Shown here: piece after piece, positions 49,377 through 61,500 of the stretch
Numbering within the stretch: the stretch's first letter is position 1
Layout of the letters: each line of letters opens with the position of its first letter
Assembly: GCF_020882245.1 (NCBI RefSeq)
Contig: NC_083598.1
Location: forward strand, 34,633,858 to 34,697,857
Reading direction: 5' to 3'
DNA: 64,000 nucleotides
DNA from: Rhopalosiphum padi
Lineage: Eukaryota > Arthropoda > Insecta > Hemiptera > Aphididae
Position numbers and translations under genes: made by a program
Notes under the pieces: model-generated
The model's input: the letters and a program-made list of their open reading frames with translations, nothing else
Database searches by the model: none
What the model was told of the DNA's origin: nothing

Positions 49377-50260
49377 TTTTTTTTTAAAGAATTAGCTTTA
49401 TTTGAAAAATTACGATCTATAAAGTATGTACAATAAGTAATATTAATAATTTACAAACAGTTGAAAATGACTATTCACATGAGGAGGGAATCACACATTT
49501 GCGACACCTCTTACATTCTTAAGTTTTAACTTAAGTTATCAAATCTCGGCACCATTTCTTCTTGAGGCGTCTGGTTGGGTTACCTGGAAGTGTTAGAGAA
49601 GCTAACTCATTGATAAGTTGATTAGGAGTATCTTGAAGTTAGGCGTGGAAGCGTTTGTAGTAGATAGCAGCTGTGTTGTCGATGGAGGGTAATTTGAGAT
49701 CGGAGTTTAGGGTCACGTTTGAAACGAACCAGGGTGCACCAGTTATTACACGAAAAGTGAAGTTTTGAAAAGCTTGTATAGCTCTCTTGTTCGAGTTCTT
49801 AGCGGAACCCCAGATTACAATACCGTATGCCCATATTGGTAGAAGAAGAGTTTTATAGAGAATGATTTTTATGGGTAAGGTAAGGTTTGAACGAAGTAGT
49901 GGCCTTAGAAGGTGGAGTTTGGAGTTAAGTTTCTTACGGTTGTCTTTAAGATGAGAGGACCAGGTGAGGCGTCTGTCAAATATAAGTCCAAGATATTTAA
50001 CTTCTGTTGAGTGCGGAATGACGATGTTGATTGTTACAGCTGGGCAGTTTAGAGGTCTGAGTGAGAAGGTCACAAAAGAGGACTTTGATTCATTGATTTT
50101 TATTTTCCAGTTGGTGAACCACTGTGAGAGAGAATTTAGGTGAGTTTGAAGTTGATGAGATGCAGTGGTATGGTCAGAAGAAACTGATAATAGAGCAGTA
50201 TCGTCAGCATATGTTCAAACTAAAGTATTTTCAGATGTAGGTAGGTCCGACGTGATTTGC
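49377..50260 (-). pseudogene. 5'-truncated jockey-like LINE (reverse transcriptase C-terminal part)
   Basis: Minus-strand reading begins within the reverse transcriptase domain (TSDLPTSENTLV, then the catalytic TYADDTALL) and continues through VKYLGLIFDRRLTWSSHLKD, the thumb region (LLPIWAYGIVIWGSA) and RAIQAFQNFTFRVITGAPWF. This pattern is typical of jockey-clade non-LTR elements. There is an in-frame TGA just before TYADD and an in-frame TAA after YKRFHA, beyond which the frame continues to about 49533. A 3' UTR follows, ending with AATAAAG and a poly(A) run (poly-T at 49378-49386). It is 5'-truncated and dead. Confidence 0.85.
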
Positions 50261-50288
50261 CTAAAAAAATAACCCCGGAAATTTAGTC

Positions 50289-50350
50289 CCCGAAAAAATA
50301 ACCCCATATGCGATTTTGTAAGACTTTAAATAATAATAATTGTCTAATAT
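50289..50350 (+). repeat. Interspersed repeat family B, copy 2
   Basis: CCGAAAAAATAACCCCATAT followed by GCGATTTTGTAAG, matching 20667-20740. A partial doublet (AAAAAAATAACCCCGG) precedes it at about 50262. It directly abuts the truncated 5' end of the LINE fragment. Confidence 0.6.
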
Positions 50351-51162
50351 TCAAAATGAAAATGTATATTCTAATAAATACGTGTGTATGAATATTTTAT
50401 AAAATATTTTAATTATTAAGTGAATTATGAGCATTTTTAAATATTTAATATTTTTCATACTTATAACTCACCTAAAAATTAAAATATCGTAAAAATCAGA
50501 TTATAACAGATTATGCTCTTACCTAAAAGTTAAATAAAAGCACACTAGATATATTGCCGGCGCAACGTCCTCTTAAGATATGGTATATCTTAATATCTAT
50601 AAGTCATCCTATATTTATATTTGTATTGTTAAAATATGGACTTCCTAATCTGCCAATGTTACTTCTCGCCTAGTTACTAATAATATAATAAAATAATAAA
50701 ATAACCAATAATATATAAATAAAAAAAAATGTAAATAATTTTAAGCAAATAGTCAATTTTTTCAATTACCGTCAATAATATATAACTGAATTGAGCCCAA
50801 GGGGAGGGCGATCAACACGTCGCCCCCACATAAATCCGCCTCTGATTGTGACAATTGTGTTGTTATTTTTACCAAATTTTGATAGGAGTAATCGGACTAA
50901 TTTGATTGCTATTTGATTTGATGTTTATTTATATTCGTTCTAAAATAAATTATTTTATTAAGAATTATTTTTTCAAACATTTTGTTTCGTAATGGTTTTA
51001 ATTATGTGAAAATAAATAATTTTAAAAACGTTAATACTTTTTGAGATAATGAGTGTTCACTATTAAAATAATTACCTGCTGCAGACAGCAGACGCAGACT
51101 ACCTACTATTGATTGATCGAACTACGAGTTCCGTTCGATTTCGATGAACAGCATACGTATAC

Positions 51163-51321
51163 CAGTGGCGTATATGGAAAATAATTTCAGGGGGGTTAAA
51201 AAAAATTTCCATTCTTAAATTCTAATTAATTATACGATCAAAATTATTGCCTGTACCAACCATACATTTCGGAAGGAGTTTGAAACAATAAACTCCTACC
51301 CCCCCACTATATACGCCACTG
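51163..51321. mobile_element. hAT-type MITE, 159 bp, perfect 8-bp target duplication
   Basis: Ends CAGTGGCGTATAT and ATATACGCCACTG are perfect inverted repeats. The flanks are a perfect ACGTATAC duplication (51155-51162 and 51322-51329). The interior has G and C runs. Confidence 0.92.
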
Positions 51322-52005
51322 ACGTATACATTAGTAATACAAACAACCGAAGATGGTATTATTATAGATACTGTGATACAGAAGGCAGGATTTAGGATTT
51401 GTAAGCTTCTTGGCCCAACCTGTGGTGAGGCCCTACCAGAGGGTTTCAGAAGAAATAGAAAGGGCATATGCATAAACAGAGGCTAGAGAGACCAAACCCA
51501 CTCTAAAATATAATTTTCTGTGACAATAATAAATATTAACTATAAATATACTTAAACAATCTTTTGTCCTTCAATGTTAGTCCGTTGAAACTTTGAAAGC
51601 TAATTTAACTACGCATGGAATAAAAAAAGATTTAATTTAGTGATAAACTTGGGGTTTTGGTGAATTGCTGATAACATTTTTCAATTGACAAACATTATCA
51701 GTCTACATACTATACCAACTCCCAAGGCGATTATCAATACTGCTAAGCTTTAGCATTAAGTAACTACTGTTGAATGTGAAGTGTTAACTATTTTATCTCA
51801 ACTATAATTTAAATAATAAAGTACAGCTTAATTTTGTTTATTTTTTGTATAATTATTATTCAAAACATTTAAACTGATTTGTTAATTATTATATTGATCA
51901 ATATCCGCCCACTTCAAGTCACTTCTAGTCCTTACATTGGACTTGTATTTCTGTTTGTAAGTGTGACCACACCCATCGAAAATAGGCCTATCCGATACTG
52001 CAGTC

Positions 52006-52218
52006 ATGGACATGATGATTTCCAATCTGCAACAGCAGCGGCAGATAACGGAACAGCTTCGCCGAGAAGCAGCTGTGAAACGTATACCTGTTTCACAAGC
52101 TATACAAGACATTATAAAGTATATCAGAGAAAGAGAAATGGAAGATTGTCTAATGGTTGGTTTTTCATCACAGAAAGCTAATCCATTCAGAGAGAAAAGT
52201 AGTTGTGCAGTTATTTAA
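52006..52218 (+). CDS. Heterotrimeric G-protein gamma subunit
   Basis: Single coding exon encoding 70 residues: MDMMISNLQQQRQITEQLRR, then EAAVKRIPVS, a helix through IIKYIREREMEDCLMVGF, and NPFREKSSCAVI. The N-terminal coiled-coil helix, the NPFREK motif and a C-terminal CAAX box (CAVI, lipid-modified Cys) are the hallmarks of G gamma. It pairs with G beta and anchors the dimer to the plasma membrane. The wording is closest to the neuronal-type gamma expressed in insects (Ggamma1-like). The ATG follows TACTGCAG, a possible acceptor, so a 5' non-coding exon is likely upstream. Confidence 0.95.
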   Translation: MDMMISNLQQQRQITEQLRREAAVKRIPVSQAIQDIIKYIREREMEDCLMVGFSSQKANPFREKSSCAVI

Positions 52219-54685
52219 ATTTATGTATTATTTAAAATTTAAAACTACTTACAATTAATATTGAAATTTTAAAAGAAACAAAAATAAACAATTTATGCTA
52301 TATCTACTGTATTAACCTATTGATCAATTATAATTATTTTAACTTCTCATTTACAAATTTTTGTTTGCTTAGTTATGTACCAGTGAAAATTTATTATAAT
52401 ATTATATAATGTGTATTATCTGATTCATTTTTTTAAAGCAATAAAATGTTTGTACGACAATTAATATTTTTTATTTGTTTATTTAATTTGTGCTTAGTCA
52501 TAAGTGGATAGATGTAAAATACTAAACACATACATTTTGATTTTAATTCATTAATTCATTAAATCATATTTATACATTAAAAAATTACTATTAGTAAATA
52601 ATCAAGTAATAAATTTCCCCCCCCCCAAAAAAAAAAAAAATTAGGAAGAACTTTCTCTGTTAAATTAATTGATGAGAAAATCATGGAATGTAGATAAATT
52701 AGTTAGGTCAGAGATGGATTTATAGAACTACCGCTTGCATGGTTTGGAGGTGAATTTTATATGCCTATAAACTTAACCACGAGTAAAATGTATTTTTTAA
52801 GTACTTTTTGAAATTATTTGTAAAAAAAAAAAAAAAATAACGTTCTGATTTCTGACACTGTTCTATAGAGTATTACTCTATGTACTGTTTTAATCAAGAA
52901 AATAGTATACCAAATCCAATACAATATTGGAATCAGTGGCATTGATGTCGAACAAAATTTTGAATGATTTGGTCACAGCCATCCTATTTAAATTTTACCA
53001 TCTATCCCACTACAATATTAGCAATATAATAGTGATTTATAGGATAAATTTATTCGATACTCATTTCCTACACCTACCACCTTTATAAATTTTGTCTGGT
53101 CATGACCAGACTTCAACCCCAAGTTCGGCATCACTGTTTGGAAAAACAATTGATGTATATAATATTTATATAATAGATCTACTACAATTTACTTAAATAA
53201 CTTAGTTCTTGTCTTCTTGAAGTTAAAATAAATGTTTACAACATAAATGAATGGAAAAATAAAACTTTAATGGTATAAAATAACAATCTATTTAATTTAT
53301 TTAACCTGCTTTTTTTTATGAAAATGTGTATTATATCTTCAAATTGTATTCTATTTATCATATAATTTTCAATCAAAATAGCTAGTTTAATTTTTTTTGA
53401 ATATGCAAGTAGTTTTTCATCTGCTTTAAAGAAGGAAAAAAGTGCAGTGATTTTTTTGGCTGCCTCACCATGACCATACCATAACTTTAAAAAAATAAAC
53501 AGAATTGTCACGATTATATTTTTGTACATAAATATATATCAAAGAAATCTCAGTACCTTTAGTTTATAATTAGATTTTAATGATTTTACATTTTATACAT
53601 TATACCTGAACTAATAAAAATAATAGGTATTAATTTTTTCATTTGTGTTAAATAATGATAAACAATAATTACTAAATAGAACCACTGAATTAGATAACCG
53701 ATACGTTAGATTACAAAAATGCATAACTAAAAAATGTAAGTATTTTCCCTATAATTATTTATTTATATTTTAACTGGTATTACCCTTTAACATTTAAATT
53801 ACAATATTAATTTTAATTTAAAAGTATTACAAAAATTACAGTATAAAATATTACAGAATGATAATTAAATATACTTAAAACAAAAAGTGGGTTCAGTGGC
53901 ATTGGTATTTTACTTAAGACACTTAGTCACTTTATTAGTTCATTGGATAATTGGTGGTATAGGTTTGAATTAAGAATAAATCACACGCTCCATGTGATTG
54001 ATCTGGGTATCTATGAATCAGGTACTTTAAGAAACTTAAAGTTCAATAGAAATTAAAAGAGAAGACAAGTAACATAATCACTTAATAAGCCATAAATTAA
54101 TTTAAGTTAAAAAATTTCTCTGCGATCTCCCAGCAAGTTTTTGTCAAGATTTGCAATTGATGCATATAAGCGGACATTTAGTTGAATTTTTAGGGGGGCT
54201 ATAATAATCTAATGTAAAATGACCCCACACCCCCTTGCTATACACAAATATGACATATTACTTTCGATTTTTTGTGGGTCTAAGCCTCTCTAAGTCTCCC
54301 CGATGTCCGCCTATGTTGGTGCATAGTTGTAAGGTGCACGTTAGTAAAATAATAAAAATAATCTTTTTTATATATTTAAAATGATTTATTTATGATCAAA
54401 ATTCTCATACTAACAAATAATAATGCCAAATAACCACACCAAAAATATATATTGAAAACAATTAAAATTTTTATTAGTAACAATTTTTGGAATCTATTTT
54501 AGAAGTTAATTCAGTAAAAAAAATAAAACAAATCACCTACTTACTATTAATAATAAATTAAAATGTATACTAATTTGTTTTTATTTATGTATTTGATTGA
54601 TAAAAATATATAAATATTTGTTTTCTACAATATGTCTACAAATCCATTTAATAACAAACACAATTTATACTATAGCCGATATTAT
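52219..54685. other. Intergenic region between G gamma and SOD, repeat-bearing
   Basis: AT-rich. It contains a C-run/A-run (52617-52641), CAGTGGCATTG words at about 52934 and 53896 that look like hAT ends, and the MITE-like element at 54163. The minus open frame 53236-53529 shows no domain and I do not call it a gene. Confidence 0.5.
54163..54315. mobile_element. MITE-like element with CATA...GCGGACAT ends
   Basis: Left end CATATAAGCGGACAT and right end ATGTCCGCCTATG are imperfect inverted repeats enclosing G-rich and C-rich tracts (AGGGGGGCT, CACACCCCC). No target duplication was confirmed. Confidence 0.5.
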
Positions 54686-56170
54686 TTATTTGGTGATTCC
54701 AATAACTCCACAAGCAATTCTGGCTCCAGCATTCCCTGTAGTAGCGCTTAACTCATGACCTCCTTTACCTAAATCATCTTGGTCAGCATGTACCTATAAA
54801 AAGAATAAATTTGTTAGATTGTGTGAAGTAAATGTAATACCTAGTAATATCATGTCATAATGGTCATAGCTTAAACAAATAAATTTAATGATAGCTAGTG
54901 TGTATAATAAGTAAATAATTTAGTAATTTAAAATAATGAAATTATCATAAAATATTAAAATATTATAGTTTTAAAACAATTATATGAATTTTATTAATTC
55001 CTAATTCCAATAAATCCTTAGAATCAATAAACTATTTATGTACTTAACTAGTTCATATATGTATCATATAACTTTGCATTACATATTAAAAAAAAAATAC
55101 TTACCACTAAAGTACGACCTATAATATTGAGAGGTCCTGTAAGAGATATGATTGAGTCATGGAAATTTACTTCTGTCACAGATGAACCAGGAGCTTCAAT
55201 ATTACCTAAGTCACCAACATGTCTCACATCATCATCTGGAGCTCCATGGGTTTTACCAAAAGGATTAAAATGTGGACCAGAGCTCATACAACCTAAAAAC
55301 AATATTATATTATATCCACTTATAAGATTTAAGAATTTATTATATTTGTATTTTATATATTACGGGAAAAATTAGAATTATTTGATTAAATACAAATATT
55401 TATTTTAATTTTAACTGGTACAGGATTATAATTACTCATATGTTAACCATAATATAATATCTTTGAAACAAAAATACTATATAACACTAAAAATGAATAC
55501 ATAACAAATTGGAAATCAATAATAATTTATTGAAGACTTCAAAGTTTTGTTGAATAGATATTTCTAAGATAAAAAGAAAGAAAAATTCAAATATTTTTTT
55601 TTTTACTGGTAATTCCTGATTGATTTTGCTTTGTGTTGAATAATATTCCGTTGTTTAGATATGCTAGATTAAAAACTAAGATTGTAAGAACTCTAACATT
55701 ATAATCTCAAATGATTTGCATATTAATTGCAGATTAACAATTTGAACAAATGTTTTTTTTTAAATGAGATAACAAAAAAACAAATCTTTTAATTTGACAT
55801 CTATAAAAATATCTGCACCCTGTCCTATAGCACTTGCTCCCTTTGCTGAAGTCCTTTAGCACAACCTTGGTAAATAACTATAATCTAGAAATTTTGGTTA
55901 AGAATTGAACAAATAATATATTATTTAACTTACCATTAGTGTTGTCGCCGAATTCATGTATATGAAATCCATGGCGGCCTTTAGATAGTCCAGTTACTTC
56001 ACCAGTTACTTCAACAGGAGATTTCTCATCCTAAAAATAAAAATAAATTAATAAATACTATAACAACTGTAATACCTATATTATAGTTGTGTTTGTGTAC
56101 TTACAGTTTGAGAGAAAAAAATGGTACCCTTCACATTTTCACCATTTAATACACATACTGCTTTAACCAT
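54686..56170 (-). CDS. SOD1: Cu/Zn superoxide dismutase, cytosolic
   Basis: Four exons, 56170-56105, 56030-55934, 55292-55105, 54793-54686 (TAA), giving 152 residues. The start is MVKAVCVLNGENVKGTIFF. Copper ligands lie in GFHIHEFGD (two His), GPHFNPFGKTHG (bridging and zinc His) and VHADQDDLGKGG. Zinc ligands continue in RHVGDLGN. The disulfide pair is GCMSSGP with IACGVIGI. The active-site Arg is in GARIACG. There is no signal peptide, so this is the cytosolic SOD1 type that dismutates superoxide. Length and motifs are complete. It is divergent from C2CD5, 2.4 kb away. Confidence 0.97.
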
Positions 56171-56862
56171 TTTTAAAAATTACTTTTTTCAGTAAGTACG
56201 TTTCAAAATATTTTTTAACTCACGCGTTAAAACGTTCGTAATTTTGTAATAAGAAGTAAATTTTACGTGATTTTAGTCTATAAATATAATAATGATTAAT
56301 GACCTAATGAATAATGATTAATAAATTATATAAGATCATGCAACGTTACTAAATACGTGACCTCGAGTATGTAATTATAAGACTTGAAACATGGAAACAG
56401 AATATACGATAATTGTTAATGTAACTATGGAAGAATCGAAATTACCAATACAAAATTAATAGAATTCAAATAATGAAATATGTATTCTCCCGGTTGTACC
56501 TATCTATATATTATAGTATTATCTAATATCTGTATTTCATGAGTAATGCCATAACTTCATAAATATGAAGTTCATACCGACATTGGTGGCAATATATAGA
56601 GCATGTCTTAAAATCCGTGTGTTCCTAAAATGTTTACTTTATAGATCGCGTAGTCGTATAGTATGATCTATTGATCTAACGATTCTAACGACCAAAATAG
56701 TAAGTGTCATTTTGTCATGCTATTTCCAATCTTTTTTTCCCCCCAAAAGTTCTTTTTCACAATACTATTTTAGTATTTTAGCTCAGCCAGTTAGCACCCC
56801 TACATTTTTTAAATTTTTTCAAGAAATTTAAGGTTATATATTAGAGAAAATTATAAAATATA

Positions 56863-57199
56863 AAACGTAATTCCTAATCAGGATGTCCGATAGGTATGTG
56901 TTATACCGTTATGTGAACATTTAAGCTTTATGTATGCATTTTGTATGGTAAATTTGCAATAAAATTAAAATTATTGAGCTATACGTTAATATTTTATAAC
57001 CATAACGATAAAAAGTTAAGTATTATACGCCGTTAAATAAATAATTTTGAAGTTTTTATATACATTTTATATAATAAATGTTGCAATAAAATTGTAAAAT
57101 TTATAAGTAGGTGGTTTTTGGGGGGGGGGCGAAACCCTCCGCGGGCCTGTTCTGTTTATAATTCTAGCCCCCCTCTAACAAGGCAAATTTATGCCTATG
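56863..57199 (+). mobile_element. Second copy of the 349-bp hAT-like MITE, 5'-truncated
   Basis: Begins AAACGTAATTCCTAATCAGG and runs parallel to 45233-45562, ending AATTTATGCCTATG. The left terminal repeat seen in the other copy is missing. It lies between SOD and C2CD5. Confidence 0.8.
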
Positions 57200-58544
57200 A
57201 GTACAATAAAATTGGACAACGAAACAGCATAAATGAGAAGGTAAAAATTGACAATCGTCATCAATCATAATAAAATATTCTGTATTTATATGAATCGACA
57301 GGATTATGATAAATAATAAATATTAAATATGAATATATGATATTATGATAGCAATTTTGTAAGCATGTTATATCCATGAATTAAGAACTAAGAAGTAAAA
57401 GAAGTAACTACTCTAACTACTAACTAGGTACTAACTACTAACTAGTAACTAAGTCATGGAGTAATATTATTAATATGACATTATGACTGGTTGAACATGA
57501 AGTTTATGTTAAAGAACAGCTGTTTATTCTGTTATCTTTTATCAGTTTGTATTTTAAAGTTTAAACCGGTTCAAAATGTTCAATTAATTTATTAATGTTC
57601 GATTTATACCTATTTATTAATGAGTTGTTTTAAATGTTGATATTTTTAAGGCATCTATGGTATTAATCTAATTTACTTATATGTTAATTTAACACTTCAT
57701 TTACATCTAGAATTGACCTCAATTGTACAGTGTGTCATTAATATCTTTGAAGAGGTAATAATTATTTGCTTTACATTTATGAGTAATCTACTGCTATTCG
57801 ATTTTAAGATTAATATTTACTGACAATTGTAAAAGTTATTTAACATGAAAAAAAAGATACCCTGGTTATTTTATAAAACTACTGACTGTGAGACCATGGT
57901 CTATGCTCTAAATTAATGGTTATGTTAGATGTTAGATGATTAAATTTAAATAATCTATGCTGTAACATATCTCCTAGCTTATAGATTAAATAACTATCAT
58001 TTTAGTCATATTTAATATATTAATAATAACAAATCCATCAACTATTATGTTTCATACAACTCTAATCTCTATACAGTACACGTTATCCATTGTAGGCATA
58101 GGCCTTATACTCAAGAGTTTAAGGTCTATGATTGTATGTTGTTTTATTGGTATCTCATCTAAAATCTACATCACATCCTTATATAATTCATAACATCACT
58201 ACATCAGTTCTAAACATACTTGTTAAAGAGGTCCCATAAATGTCCTAGAAGCTTTTTTAGGATATTATAATACTTAAATATATAAACATGTATGTCTATA
58301 CCTAATCTTTGTGATTTAAACACTGGTGCCAATGATTTTTAACATTTTGTAACTAAAAATCATATATTCTTAACAATTAACTCCATTAAAACTTCTAATT
58401 TGATAAATCTTATTTATTTAAAATTGTCTAATAGTTAATTATAAACAATAGATTATATCCAATTTAATTAATAAAACATTTTTTTTTTATATTATTCCAT
58501 TGTCCAATAGTGATATGCTATAAGTTATACCTAGTATTAAGAAA
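57200..58544. promoter_or_regulatory. Upstream region of C2CD5
   Basis: Contains short tandem CTAACTA units (about 57408-57452) and a palindrome CATAGGCCTTATACTC with AGTTTAAGGTCTATG (58098-58132) related to that at 19880. No gene is seen; 5' non-coding exons of C2CD5 may lie here. Confidence 0.4.
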
Positions 58545-61500
58545 ATGCCAGGAAAAGTGAAAGTACGTGTATTGGCTGGCCGAAATTTACCAGTCATGGA
58601 TCGGTCAAGTGATACTACTGATGCTTATGTTGAAGTTAAGCTTGGAAGCACAACATACAAGACTGATGTTTGTAGGAAGTCATTAAATCCTCAATGGAAT
58701 TCTGACTGGTATAAATTTGAAGTGAGTTTTCTATCATTATAAATTCTTAGTTCACAAACTATATTAACATGAATCTACTTATGATATCAGTTAGATGATA
58801 TAGAACTTCAAGATGAGCCTCTTCAAATTAGAATTATGGATCATGATACATATTCAGCTAATGATGCTATTGGAAAAGTATACTTTAATTTAAATCCATT
58901 ACTTTTGCCACAGCCAACAGTAGTTCAATTATCAGGTCAACAAATTTTAGCAGATACTTTGATTTCAAACCAGAGTCAGACTACAGGTACAAATTATACA
59001 TATACCCGATACTTATAGTGTATAAGACATTTTTCCTAAACATATTGTGTTATTTTAGGAGGTTCTGTGGTATCTGGATGGTTTCCTGTTTTTGATACAA
59101 TGCATGGTATTCGAGGTGAAGTACATATCATTATAAAAGTAGAACTATTTTCAGACTTTAATAGATTTCGTCAATCTTCATGTGGAATTCAATTTTTTTA
59201 CTGTTAGTACATATTGGTGAATAATATATTTATGATATTGTTTTTAAATTGATTTTTTTTTTAACAGCTGGAGCAGGAATAACAGCACATACAGAATGGG
59301 TGCATGGCTTTGTTGAAGAATTAGTGGTTGAAGATGATCCTGAATATCAGTGGCTTGATAAAATTCGTACACCTCGTGCTACTAATGAAGCACGACAAAC
59401 CATATTCCTAAAGCTTTCTAATGAAGTACAGAGACGTATAGGCTTAAAGGTTTTAGAACTTGGAGCAAATGCTGTCATTGGGTTAGTTATCTTATTTTGT
59501 ACCATTGTTAAAAGTTACAATGAATATTCTAAAATGTCAGCTTCATTAAGTATAAAATAGTTGGTTGGATGTTTCATTATCTGGGTAATTTAAAATTTCC
59601 AATGGATTTCAATTGGATTTCCAATATATTGCTTGTAAAATTTTAAAAAGAATACATTTTCTTTATATAGTAGATAATAATATTTTATTATTTTTGGTAA
59701 CAACTAAAAATTGGAAATGATTTCATTCTGTGTTAATTAAAGAAGAGCAAAAAAAAAAACATTCATATGACTCAATCTTAGCATTAAAAACTTAACATAG
59801 ATTAAAAAATACTTTAAATACATAATGCCAATGTGATCATTTATTGCTAATTATTTTATTTAGATTCGACTCGTTAGTATTTTATGGAAGCAATATGTAG
59901 CAATAGCTGCTATATGTCACTAGTGAGTCGGATCCAAATTAAAATAATGAGTGATAAATTATTGCATTGGAATTGGTGGCGTTGTGTATCTATAGTGTTA
60001 TTCAATCTATGTTAATAGTTATTAGTTTTTATCACTGAGACTGAATCCTGTGGGTGTTTTTTAAATTCTTTTTTAATTTGCTCAAAATGTAATCATTTCC
60101 AATTCTTACCCAAAACAATAGAATACTATCTACCGTACGAAGAAAATATATTCTTTTTATAATGTTATAGCTTATAGGTAATTAGAGATTTAGAAATCAA
60201 AAATAATATCTACTAACTATTAAATAGATATTATTGTTCTATTTTATTAAATTAAGTTATAAACTATGAATACATATTTATTGTGTAAACGTAATAAATA
60301 TATTATACAATTTATTAATTAATTAAATACTTTTTTTTTTAGATACAATCAATATTTTGATTTGGAAGGAGAATCTGGAATTGTTGTTCGTGGTATTGGA
60401 ACTGCAGTTACATTAGTGCGACATTTGACATTACCATCAGTAAATTTAAATTTACAGCCAACAATTGACGAGTAAGTACATTATTTTTGAATTATTAATT
60501 AAAAATTTAAATATTTTCTTCCAATATTATAATATTTCCTTCTAGTTGTGTTTATTATTTTATATGTGATTTAAAAAATAATGAATATACAAATCTTGTA
60601 TACCTTTTAATTTTTAATACTACTATGTTGATTTATATTTTTTTAAACAAATGAAACAATTAATTACATTTTTACAAAAGTATATTATATAATTTATTTT
60701 CAATACTTAAAAAATTTAAATTTATGCAAGATTAAATGTGAAGAAAGGCAACTTTCTTGTTTATAATTATATTTTCAAAGTAAAATATGTATTTATGTAC
60801 AATGTAATGTACATTGTACATTATATGTATACATTAATATTGATATATTAGTATATTACTGATCCTTAATAAATCGACAACAATTATTACCATTATTACC
60901 ATTCAATTAAATTATTATTCTTAGAATATGTTAAAACATGAGTGTTAATTTAGAATCAGTGAATCAAAAATTGATGTTTAATTGATGTAATTTTGCCAGC
61001 CCTATAAACAATTTTAGTTAAAAATATATTGAGTCAGGGTAGCTGGTGAGTGAAAATGACTAAGAAAACAGTTTCATAATAAATAGGACCAGGATCTGAG
61101 ATCTGAGATTTTGTCACCATGTCACTGGCTAGAATATTAAAAAATATATTTTTAAATAAATAAATTTATGTAGCTGAAAGAAATACAGTATAATACTAAT
61201 TAAGTATTAGGTAATTATAAGTAAATATTTTCAAAAAAATATTAACTATTTGCATTTTGTGTTTATTTTGTTTGAAGTTTGGATTTTCATAACTCATTTG
61301 TACAAACTGATTATACTAACCATACTAGTTCATTTAATAACAAAAACAAAAAAACCTATTCTATCCGTAAAATGTCTCCTCAAATTCTAAAATCAAACAC
61401 TGTAGATTTTGCTGAATTGTCTAGTATGAAAAGCTTATTTGATCAAGAAGATATGCGTACATCAAAATTTAAAAGACAAAATAGATTTTTAAAAGCTATT

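Noticed and set aside
52617..52641. C10 followed by A14 run
   Set aside because: Simple low-complexity sequence or assembly artefact; no element structure around it.
53236..53529. 97-codon minus ORF upstream of SOD
   Set aside because: A/T-driven Lys/Ile/Phe composition, with no recognisable domain or splice context.
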